DNA from: Ostrinia nubilalis | Lineage: Eukaryota; Arthropoda; Insecta; Lepidoptera; Crambidae | Length of the DNA stretch: 64,000 nucleotides | Direction: 5' to 3' | Assembly (NCBI RefSeq): GCF_963855985.1 | Contig: NC_087106.1 | Span: 8,849,001 to 8,913,000, forward strand | Part shown: piece after piece, positions 49,291 to 57,400 of the stretch | Layout of the letters: each line of letters starts with the position of its first letter | How positions within the stretch are numbered: the first letter of the stretch is position 1 | Translations under genes and position numbers: made by a program | The notes under the pieces: model-generated | What the model was told of the DNA's origin: nothing | Databases searched by the model: none | The model's input: only the letters and a program-made list of their open reading frames with translations

Positions 49291-50019
49291 ATGAAGGAAG
49301 GCAGTGGTGTAATCAATAGCTTGGTAGATCATTTGCCGTTCGAGTTACATATACCTGGGTATCAATTTTGTGGTCCCGGTACGAAACTTCAAAAACGGAT
49401 TCTAAAAGGCGATCGAGGGGTTAACAAATTAGATAACGCTTGCATGCACCACGATATTTCTTACAATAATAAAGATCCTGGAGCTCGACGCAAAGCCGAC
49501 TTGGAACTTTTGAATATGGCTCAAAGGAGATTGAAATCGAAAGATGCTGGAAAAGGAGAAAAAATTGCATCATGGATAGTAAAAAATGCTATGAAGGCAA
49601 AAATCAGAACAGGCAGTGGCATGAAATCATTTAAGAAAGGTGTGAAAAAAATACAGTCCCTATTGAAAAAAATGAAATCCAAGGATCAAAACTCTGTTAT
49701 AAAATATGCTTATGCAGTTGCAAAGAAACTGTTTAGTAAAAAGAAAGGAATACGTTTGCCACGTATCATTCCTCTTCCAAAGTGTGGAGGACTTTTACCA
49801 CTTATTCCCATATTTGCGGGATTGTCAGCTTTAGGTTCACTAGCTGGAGGAGCAGCAGGTATAGCAAAAGCTGTGAATGATTCTAAAGCTGCACAGAAGA
49901 GTCTTCAGGAATCTGAAAGACATAACAGAATGATGGAAGCGGTGGCTCTTGGAAAAGGATTATATATTAAACCTCATAAAAAAGGAGCAGGGTTATATCT
50001 TAACCCATCAAAAAACTGA
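49291..50019 (+). CDS. PLA2-like minor virion protein with membrane-active segment
   Basis: 242 residues. N-terminal phospholipase A2-like domain: calcium loop YQFCGPGTK (24-32) and catalytic CMHHDISYN with His54-Asp55, the arrangement of the parvovirus VP1-type domain. A lysine-rich middle (100-155) is followed by a glycine/alanine-rich hydrophobic stretch (about 167-195: LLPLIPIFAGLSALGS then LAGGAAGIAKAV) and two GLYxxP-type repeats near the end. Such proteins in Polintons are thought to breach membranes during entry; that is family knowledge, not tested here. The last sense codons form A AAA AAC before TGA, a candidate -1 frameshift site into the protease. Confidence 0.85.
   Translation: MKEGSGVINSLVDHLPFELHIPGYQFCGPGTKLQKRILKGDRGVNKLDNACMHHDISYNNKDPGARRKADLELLNMAQRRLKSKDAGKGEKIASWIVKNAMKAKIRTGSGMKSFKKGVKKIQSLLKKMKSKDQNSVIKYAYAVAKKLFSKKKGIRLPRIIPLPKCGGLLPLIPIFAGLSALGSLAGGAAGIAKAVNDSKAAQKSLQESERHNRMMEAVALGKGLYIKPHKKGAGLYLNPSKN
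50010..50019 (+). promoter_or_regulatory. Candidate -1 ribosomal frameshift site
   Basis: A AAA AAC (50010-50016, read in frame as xxA AAA AAC) directly precedes TGA (50017-50019). Slippage by -1 continues with CTG ATT AAG CAG into the open protease frame. No convincing downstream stem or pseudoknot is visible by eye, which lowers confidence. Confidence 0.5.
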
Positions 50020-50405
50020 TTAAGCAGCTACCTAGACGTGCGCTCACTAACCTCGATATTTTGGAACATGCTAATGACATTCCTTACTTTCGCGGTGTTT
50101 ACATGAGAGATACGTTACCTTTGAAACCTAGAAAAATAGAATGTGGAATATTAAATTTGGATAGCAACATAAATCCAGGTACGCATTGGGTAGCCTTTGT
50201 AAAGCAAAACAATTACGTAGAATATTATGATAGTTTTGGTAATTTAAAACCACCGTTAGAATTAATGAAATATATGTATGCCTTGCCTATAAACTACAAT
50301 TATGTAAGACATCAAGCTTACGGCACTACTAATTGTGGTCATTTGTGTCTAAAATTTTTAAGAAATTATTGGAAAAAGCATTTAAATAGCAAACGAAATA
50401 AATAA
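50016..50405 (+). CDS. Adenovirus-type cysteine protease (adenain/Ulp1 fold)
   Basis: Catalytic residues are clear: His in GTHWVAF (codon 50184), Asp in YYDSFG (codon 50229) and Cys in NCGHLC (codon 50334), with the oxyanion Gln in HQAYG. It processes capsid precursors in adenovirus-like systems. The conserved N-terminal text (RRALTNLDI, DIPYFRGVYMRDTLP) lies upstream of the first in-frame ATG (50103), and the frame opens at 50004 right after a stop. So the protein is made by -1 frameshift from the preceding gene (fusion of about 371 residues), by a near-cognate start such as TTG 50061, or from a spliced message. The minor capsid gene starts 16 bases after its stop. Confidence 0.88.
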   Translation: MIKQLPRRALTNLDILEHANDIPYFRGVYMRDTLPLKPRKIECGILNLDSNINPGTHWVAFVKQNNYVEYYDSFGNLKPPLELMKYMYALPINYNYVRHQAYGTTNCGHLCLKFLRNYWKKHLNSKRNK

Positions 50406-50421
50406 ATGTGTTAGTATAAAA

Positions 50422-51093
50422 ATGTCTTTCACTGTATCTTTAACTGGAAGTGGAGCCTCTTTAACAACAAATTATTCACCAAGTTTGGAACTTCGAGGAG
50501 AATATGAATGCGGTCTTTTGTATTTCTCAACTTTTAACTCTATTCCTAATATCGATAAACGAAACAATAAGTTTCATTATGGTGAAAATGAAATCATCGA
50601 AATTCCTGAAGGATCTTATGAGCTTCAGGATATTTGTGATTATTTAAAAGACAATATGAAGAACACTGTATTAAAACTAACTTGCAATAACAATACATTG
50701 AAGACAAACCTTTTTTGCTCCAAAGATGTTCATTTTAATAAAAGTGAATCAATTGGTAAAATACTAGGTTTTGGAATGGAGACAATACAAGCTAATATAA
50801 GTACTGATTCACAGTACCCTGTTAGCATTCTATCAACAACCATTGTGAGAATCGAATGCGACGTAGTTAGTGGTTCCTTTGTAAACGGGAAAGCCAGTCA
50901 CATTATTTATGAATTTGTGCCTAATGTTCCACCTGGTTATCGAATAATTGAGATACCTAAAAACTTAATTTATTTTCCTGTTAATCAAAATTCTATAAGT
51001 GCTATCAATATACGGTTGTTGGACGCTGACAATAAAGAGATAAATTTACGAGGTGAAGAAGTCCAGCTGTATTTACATTTCAGAAAAAAATGA
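50422..51093 (+). CDS. Minor capsid protein (penton-like, single jelly roll)
   Basis: 223 residues, beginning MSFTVSLTGSGASLTTNYSP, then LRGEYECGLLYFSTFNSIPN, the pattern seen in Polinton minor capsid proteins. Predominantly beta-rich with a C-terminal IPKNLIYFPVNQNSISAINI block. Family knowledge places this single jelly roll at capsid vertices, with the double-jelly-roll protein forming the faces. Its position just before the major capsid gene agrees. Its stop codon overlaps the start of the next small gene as ATGA (51090-51093). Confidence 0.85.
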   Translation: MSFTVSLTGSGASLTTNYSPSLELRGEYECGLLYFSTFNSIPNIDKRNNKFHYGENEIIEIPEGSYELQDICDYLKDNMKNTVLKLTCNNNTLKTNLFCSKDVHFNKSESIGKILGFGMETIQANISTDSQYPVSILSTTIVRIECDVVSGSFVNGKASHIIYEFVPNVPPGYRIIEIPKNLIYFPVNQNSISAINIRLLDADNKEINLRGEEVQLYLHFRKK

Positions 51094-51236
51094 TAAATTT
51101 CAATAAAAACCCCCCTCAGTCGTATACCCAAGCCATTCCTCGAAGATCATCTCGCAAAAGCACACCGTTTCAACTAAAAAAGAAGCTTACCAAGACCAAT
51201 AAAGAATTTCTAAGGCTAATCGGGTTGATAAAATGA
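51090..51236 (+). CDS. 48-residue basic protein between the two capsid genes
   Basis: A complete small frame, ATG at 51090 and TGA at 51234-51236, overlaps both neighbours by ATGA. The protein is basic (PRRSSRKSTPFQLKKKLTK) and ends in LTKTNKEFLRLIGLIK, a pattern I associate, from memory, with tiny proteins encoded at the same place in other Polintons. The perfect double overlap and codon-like composition argue for a real gene despite its size. It might be a capsid cement or scaffold peptide. Function unknown. Confidence 0.7.
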   Translation: MINFNKNPPQSYTQAIPRRSSRKSTPFQLKKKLTKTNKEFLRLIGLIK

Positions 51237-52441
51237 ATATTCTAAATATATCTCAACAAACATCATACGACAACAGCATTGAAAGTTTCGAATATCATTC
51301 ATACAAACCGTACGTGACAAGTTTCAACAAGAATGATGAAATAAGAATTCCTATTAATCAACAAGATCTATACGTATTGCCTTCACTTAGTAGTTTGTAT
51401 ATCGAGGGGAAAGTGAATGTTTATAACACCACAACTAAAGCAAAAATATCTGAGGTACATTTCATTAATAATCCGGCATTGTTCCTATTTCAAGATATTC
51501 GGTATGAATTGAATGGAGTAGAAATAGATAAAATAAAAAATGCAGGTATAACTACAACAATAAAATCTTATCTATCGCTAAATGAAAATGAATCAAAATA
51601 TGCACGAGTTTGGGGTTGGTCAACTATGGGAACCAATAATACTGGAGGTGGGGCGTTTTCCTTATCCATTCCGCTAAACAAGATATTAGGATTCGCAGAA
51701 GACTATGAAAAAATAATCATGAACTGTAAACACGAGTTAGTGTTACTTAGAAGCAATACGAATCTTAATTCTATCAAATTAAATACAGGAGAAGTTGTAG
51801 ATGACATTATAATTAGTAAAATTATTTGGAGAGTGCCACATATCAAAGTGTCAGATCGAGAAAGAATAAATTTATTAAAGCATTTAGAGAAAGATCGTGC
51901 TATTCCTCTAGCATTTCGTAATTGGGATCTGTATGAATACCCATTACTTCCTCAAACACGTAAGCATACTTGGTCTATCAAAACTGCATCCCAAACAGAG
52001 AAACCGCGATTTGTTGTAATAGCCTTACAAACCAACCGCAAACACAACAGTCAATTGTCAATGGCAGAGTTTGATCATTGTCATGTACGTGATGTAAGAG
52101 TCTTTTTAAATTCGTCGTATTATCCCTATGAAGGGTTGAACATCAGTTTCTCAGATGACAAGTTCACTTTATTATACGAACAATATACAAGATTTCAGCA
52201 GTCGTATCACGGACGTCGTTCAGAGCCGTTGCTGAGTTTAAAAGAATTTAGAGACGTTGCCCCTTTATTCGTTATTGACTGTTCACGACAACACGAAACA
52301 CTGAAAGGATCTATTGATGTGAGAGTCGAAATTGAGACAGACCAAGAAATTCCAGATAAGACAGCTGCATACTGCCTGATTTTAAACGATTGTTTATACG
52401 AATATAAGCCTTTGAGTAACATTGTAAAGAAACTATCATGA
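51233..52441 (+). CDS. Major capsid protein (double jelly roll)
   Basis: 402 residues, with the Polinton major capsid opening SFEYHSYKPYVTSFNKNDEI followed by IRIPINQQDLYVLPSLSSLY, then FLFQDIRYELNGVEIDKIKN and the central RVWGWSTMG. The second half contains YYPYEGLNISF and FRDVAPLFVIDCSRQ. Family knowledge: two tandem jelly rolls forming pseudo-hexameric trimers on an icosahedral shell. Length is within the family range and the frame is intact. It starts in an ATGA overlap with the 48-residue gene and ends in another with the following gene. Confidence 0.9.
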   Translation: MNILNISQQTSYDNSIESFEYHSYKPYVTSFNKNDEIRIPINQQDLYVLPSLSSLYIEGKVNVYNTTTKAKISEVHFINNPALFLFQDIRYELNGVEIDKIKNAGITTTIKSYLSLNENESKYARVWGWSTMGTNNTGGGAFSLSIPLNKILGFAEDYEKIIMNCKHELVLLRSNTNLNSIKLNTGEVVDDIIISKIIWRVPHIKVSDRERINLLKHLEKDRAIPLAFRNWDLYEYPLLPQTRKHTWSIKTASQTEKPRFVVIALQTNRKHNSQLSMAEFDHCHVRDVRVFLNSSYYPYEGLNISFSDDKFTLLYEQYTRFQQSYHGRRSEPLLSLKEFRDVAPLFVIDCSRQHETLKGSIDVRVEIETDQEIPDKTAAYCLILNDCLYEYKPLSNIVKKLS

Positions 52442-52932
52442 ATAATTATAATACAGTAATCGTTGATTTGCAAGGGTTTAAGGACAGCAATAATAAATTC
52501 TTGGTTAAAGAAATGGCAGTAGCTAATGTAGAGTATACCTATGTGTTTTTAATAAAGCCCCCGTATCCGTTTTCTGCACTGAGTGATGAAGAAAAGAAAT
52601 GTGTTCGTTGGATCGAAAGAAATAGAGGCTATTTATGGAGTGAGGGCTACATAGACTACAGAGAATTTCATAGAATGATGACTGGTTTTTTGAAAAATAA
52701 AAAAATTATAGTCAAAGGGGAAGAAAAAGTAAAATGGATGCAAGAGTTGTGTAATAATAATAATAGTGTTATTGATATAACTCGTAAGGGTACTCCTAAT
52801 TTGAATAGTCTTAATGAACTATATTGTAAAGATAAAATTTTATTTAATTGTTTTTATCATGACAAGTATTGTGCGTTACGAAATGTTTTAAGTTTAAAGA
52901 AATGGTGTGTAGATAACAATGTGTTTAATTAA
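52438..52932 (+). CDS. Conserved Polinton protein of unknown function
   Basis: 164 residues starting MNNYNTVIVDLQGFKDSNNK, FLVKEMAVANVEYTYVFLIK, then FSALSDEEKKCVRWIERNRG and LWSEGYIDYREFH. This VDxQGFKD...KE start is recurrent in arthropod Polintons and recalls the first strands of RNase H/DnaQ-like folds, but the usual acidic catalytic set (DxE) is not complete, as position 2 of the motif is Q. A nuclease-like or inactivated nuclease fold is inference. It is the last rightward gene. AATAAA signals follow within 30 bases. Confidence 0.7.
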   Translation: MNNYNTVIVDLQGFKDSNNKFLVKEMAVANVEYTYVFLIKPPYPFSALSDEEKKCVRWIERNRGYLWSEGYIDYREFHRMMTGFLKNKKIIVKGEEKVKWMQELCNNNNSVIDITRKGTPNLNSLNELYCKDKILFNCFYHDKYCALRNVLSLKKWCVDNNVFN

Positions 52933-53093
52933 TAAATATTCACATTACTGTAATAAATAATTGAAATATGGAATTAAACTTTGTGTTTATTTTTATACCT
53001 AAATATGTATTCCTAGGGAACTGAGTAAAAACATCGTTTTTGCATAATAATTTATTTCATTACATTTACAACTATATTAAAAAACATAATCAA
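52933..53093. terminator. Convergent polyadenylation region
   Basis: AATAAA occurs on the plus strand near 52931 and 52953, and its complement TTTATT near 53049. The rightward and leftward transcription units of the Polinton therefore end face to face within about 160 bases. Confidence 0.6.
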
Positions 53094-53492
53094 TTAAAAG
53101 TTAGAACCAGTTAACTTTTTTGATATCTTTTTAATTACACATTCTGTCATATCCATTATTTCGTCCACTGCGTCATGGACTACGTATTGGGCACTAAGTA
53201 ACACGCACTCGCTGTCAGCATCTGACGTAGATGATGATGAGTTCGAATTTGCTCGGTCACGCTCGCAGACCAGGTCCACCACCTTTATCTGGATCATTTT
53301 GAAGCCTTTCTGTTCGTTACACACCACAAAAGATTTTGGTGATATCCGCTTATTATTTTTTGGAGAAACTCGTTTTTTACGTTTTTGATCAATTTGCGTC
53401 GATTCCACCCCAAATAAATCTTTGTATTGCTGAGTGAACTGTTGTAACGGGTCTTGAGCGTATTGAGGAAAATCATCATATACGTCAGTCAT
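53094..53492 (-). CDS. Small Polinton accessory protein 1 (132 residues)
   Basis: No known domain recognised. The N-terminus is MTDVYDDFPQYAQDPLQQF, with a basic patch KRKKRVSPKNNKR (38-50), a strand FKMIQIKVVDLV (64-75), a serine run (83-88) and a C-terminal block AQYVVHDAVDEIM...KKISKKL (101-127). The C-terminal block aligns with those of the proteins at 53629-53892 and 58035-59427. The start codon lies four bases inside an exon: a textbook acceptor (TTATTCTTTACAG, 53496) precedes AAAATGACTG. It is therefore the second gene on a spliced leftward transcript. Function unknown; a DNA-binding or regulatory role is possible from the basic patch. Confidence 0.6.
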   Translation of the reverse strand: MTDVYDDFPQYAQDPLQQFTQQYKDLFGVESTQIDQKRKKRVSPKNNKRISPKSFVVCNEQKGFKMIQIKVVDLVCERDRANSNSSSSTSDADSECVLLSAQYVVHDAVDEIMDMTECVIKKISKKLTGSNF

Positions 53493-53495
53493 TTT

Positions 53496-53602
53496 CTGTA
53501 AAGAATAAAGAGAATAAATTGTAATAAAGTTGCTTTAACTAATAATTAGGTAAATAGTTAACCACACAATAAAACACTTAAAAATACTAAAATACTACAT
53601 AC
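53496..53602 (-). other. 107-bp intron between two accessory genes
   Basis: Donor CAG|GTATGTAG (intron start 53602) and acceptor with a strong pyrimidine tract, TTCTCTTTATTCTTTACAG (intron end 53496). It lies between the stop of the 87-residue gene and the start of the 132-residue gene, so splicing would yield either a dicistronic mRNA or a 5' untranslated leader. Confidence 0.65.
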
Positions 53603-53628
53603 CTGATTGATAATTAATTATTTCCCAC

Positions 53629-53892
53629 TCACAAGGTAGGTCTTTCGTTGCGGTCTCGCAGTTTGGAACTGATGTGTGACATCAGTTGCAGCGCGCTAAA
53701 ATATACATCATCACAATTTTCGTACACAATGTATTGAGTTTTTGCACGACTTTGAATGTCCACTTCATCGTTTGACACTTCCACTGCTTCCATAATTTCA
53801 ATTTTAATTACGTGCTTGGGGACTCTACTATCGATTGAAAGAACGTAGCTGGCTTGTGGTGAGGTAAGATGACTGTGACTACGTTGAGCCAT
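53629..53892 (-). CDS. Small Polinton accessory protein 2 (87 residues)
   Basis: ATG at 53892 is in excellent context (AAAATGG). The open frame extends upstream only without ATG. Sequence features: MAQRSHSHLTSPQASYVLSI, strand HVIKIEIMEAVEV (27-39) and C-terminal block TQYIVYENCDDVYFSALQLM (52-71) plus SHISSKL. This C-terminal block aligns with residues 101-127 of the 132-residue neighbour (QY-V, then IS-KL at the same spacing) and with the YVIFEECEPTYYS segment of the spliced gene at 58 kb. I propose these are paralogs. Function unknown. Confidence 0.6.
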   Translation of the reverse strand: MAQRSHSHLTSPQASYVLSIDSRVPKHVIKIEIMEAVEVSNDEVDIQSRAKTQYIVYENCDDVYFSALQLMSHISSKLRDRNERPTL

Positions 53893-54400
53893 TTTAACTT
53901 TTAACCCAAACAAGTTTGAACGCAACAAAGTCGAATTGATAACTAAATAAAATCTATTGGTTGCTTATATCAAATAGGTAACATGAGACGCACCGGCTAT
54001 GCCACGTGCTATTAATTAACTTCATGTCCAAACCTGTAAAAGTTTCCTCAGCGTTGCAAAATAAATGTAGTAAATTGATTCCTAACGTGTGATCGATGTC
54101 ATATTACGATCTCACCGTTTCTATGCGATGATTAATATCACACTTTAAAACATGTCTAAACATGATCTTATTGAGTTAATGTGAACCAATGTCTTTACGT
54201 ATAAGAAATAAAACCCAAGTAAATAATTTGTCATCATTTATTTATAGGTAGGTACCTTATTAATTAATTACATTTATTTGAAACTTAATATTATCTTAAT
54301 TAGCTTAGGTTATCTATTATAATAAAGAAAATCGTACAACTAAGGAAAGTATTATAATTTAATTTTAATTACCTAATTCTTGGTTCAATGTTATGCTTAG
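53893..54400. other. Intergenic spacer in the leftward block
   Basis: AT-rich, with no coding frame. A TTTATT motif near 54240 is AATAAA on the minus strand and is the probable polyadenylation signal for the polymerase gene. Confidence 0.55.
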
Positions 54401-57400
54401 TTAAATGTTTAGAATGGATGTATGCCCCCAAGCTCTTGTTGACACCTTGTCAGCCGAAACAAAACGTTTATCATCATTACTGGATAGCGCTACTTTGTTG
54501 AGACTGCGAGTAAAAATGTTGTGTTTGATTGACTTAAATAAAATATTTGTTTTCCGCACTATATTGCCGTGATACAAAGTTTTTTTATAGTCTGATATTT
54601 GTATATCGCGAACAACACTCTTCTTTACTCCCTTTGCTTTTTTAATTGTAGTATTAATGGTCTTTACACAATACAACTTTGAACGTAATCCAACAAACTC
54701 TGTTATAATGTTTCCTCCCATTTCGTCTTTGAAAAGTCCAGGAATCTTTTTATTTAGAAGCGGTAAGCCATATACATTTTCTTTGAAAAAATTGCTTGTG
54801 TCGAAATAATGTAAGAAGGTTTCTTTTAAATCTTTGTAAAAGTTTTCGGTTTCAATTTGGTAAACGAAACTATCCGTATCCGTGTAACACATTTGTAATT
54901 TGTTTTTATACGATGGTTCAAAAACTGAATAATGAAAGTCATACATGTGGCTTTTAGATAACTCTAACACCGTAAACCCTATGTATATTGGCTTATCCAA
55001 AATCACCCGTTCAGGTTTTGTTTGTATTGCGACTAAATTTTCAGTGAAAATTGAAACACTGTGAAAACTAGAGCTTGCAATTAATTTATTGGCAGTTATT
55101 TTCTTTTTTGTTACATTATTGTGGTCACTCCATTCGTTAACTAAATGTACATTAACTCTTTTTTCGCTGTTTTCTAAGGTTTTACCAAAAATGCTGTTAT
55201 TGAGCAACTTAAAAAAGTCTTGTTCAAATGTAGATTGAGCCTGTTGTCTTAAACTCGTATTTAGATCGATATATTGTTTTAAGTAAGGACTTTGTTGAAA
55301 CGTTATGACTCGATGTATTTTTTTTAATATCAGCCCATGTTTCAAACATGTTTTCAAGTGAACATAGTGGATGACGTAAAAGTACTTGTCGTAAAGATTA
55401 GGCACGAGCTTAAAAGTCTTACCCCCCGGTGGAATGCATTTCTCAGGACAAAATGGTAAATCATTGTGCCTGTCATGTAACTCTTTCGGATAGCTTAAGT
55501 CAACCTCAAGAATGAAACCATACTCTGCATCAGCAGGAACATTAACAATATCGAGACATTCAATTTCTGTCTGGTTTAAAAATCTAAAATTCGACAGCGG
55601 TAGAGATTGACACATACTGAATCCGTATAAGTTATTGCAATCTATGTAAACTACAAAGGTATCTGGTTTTAGGGGATCGTATTCGTTCATGTATTTGTTA
55701 TTGGCGTTGGCATGCCTGTGCGAACACATGCATACTCCTCCTCTGATGCCTGATTGAATCATACGCACTATGGCAAGGTCATCTATGAGCTCCAACTCGA
55801 CTCCAGTTTTGTAAAGCATTGCATCGAATGATAAACTAGGAGCGGTTACATAGAAAGCAGGATCTAATTGATAATGAAATTTGCAAGTTTTTCTAAACTT
55901 TTCAAAAATATCAGTTAACAAGAGAACGTCTGTTTTCAAATACAATTTAGTGTATTGACCCAGATTTTTGATGTTAAATTGTGACCAAACTGATTGAGCA
56001 TGTTCATAATCTTCATCAGTAATATGCTCATTTGTAAGGGAGCTGTAAAACTCTTTTTTTTCTGGTAAACATCGCTCTTTAAACCGATCCCAGTTATCCA
56101 TGTATTCGTAGGGATATATACCTTTGCGAGTAAGTAAATTAAATTGGGTAGGTATTGGAAAATGCATGCGTAAATGATCAAACTCTTCTTTTTTAATAGT
56201 TTTTGCTAATTTATCTAAGCTAGTGCCAAGAAATTTAAATGAATCTACGAAGCGCAATTGCATAAATTCTTGATCAGAAATCGGAACAAATTTCGTAAAT
56301 GACACATAATTTTCTTTAGTTTTAGGTATAATCTTAATATTTCCAGGCATTTCACCTAATTGTTTTATGAACAAATGACAGTCATAACCTGCCAAGTTGT
56401 GGAAAAATACAGGAATAAACTTAGGTATTTTGTATTGTAAATTACAATATCTGTGGGCTGCACCACGATATAATCCTGTTATGTGGCAGTGATCGCGCAC
56501 TTTGTCTGAAAATAAAAAGTTATCACATATATGACAGCGAGTGGCTTGCAAAAATTCGGATGCATCTTTTTCGGTAAAAATCATAGGCAAATTTTTAGAT
56601 AAGATTGCATGAATTTCACGAACATCACGGTAAAGAGATTCTATAAATTTTGAAACACAGTCAGAACCGAGATATGATACATACCGATTATAGCTAGTGT
56701 TTACAGTACAGACTATATTGTACGCAAACGCTGAGGGTATATGGTGCTGCAGCGTTTTTGTATTTTGCGTATCAGATTTGTCTTTGTGCACTTCTAAAAT
56801 TGTCTCAAAATCTGCATAAATGACGAATGGAACATTTTGTTTACGGTCATAATTATTAAATTTTATGACGGTCCCCTTTTCAGGTAATACAGTGACGATC
56901 CCGCTACATAAATGATTTTCTAGTTCATCAAAAGTAGTAAAAAACACTAAGCATGTATCACAGAAATAAATTTTACCATGATGAGCTGTTATTTGATTTC
57001 TGACAAGCCGCGACAAGTCCTTGATAAGACAATAATGTGACGTCGCGTCATTTTCTAACATTAGCAAATGAATAGTTTTTTTGTTTTTGGTATTTTTAGA
57101 TTTATATACGGGGCCAATAATGGTTTTAGAATTTTTTAGACCATAAATGATAAAACTTAACTTAGGATTGTTTTTCTCAAAAATCCTAATATCTGAGAAT
57201 GTGACGGGATAAGATATCCCATTGATATTTAGAACATCTTTAAAATTGGGATAAGACGAGACTCGTTCAGGATGATTTCGAGCAGGGTAAAGAGCTGCTG
57301 TTACGCTCCATAAAAAGCAACACTGGTCTTTATTTTGAATATTTATACATGCTTTCTTATTTTGAATAAATTTAGGTAATTTTAAATAAGATGACCCACC

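Noticed and set aside
50061..50405. Protease as a simple gene starting at TTG 50061
   Set aside because: TTG starts are rare in eukaryotes and conserved sequence lies further upstream in the same frame. It is kept only as an alternative.
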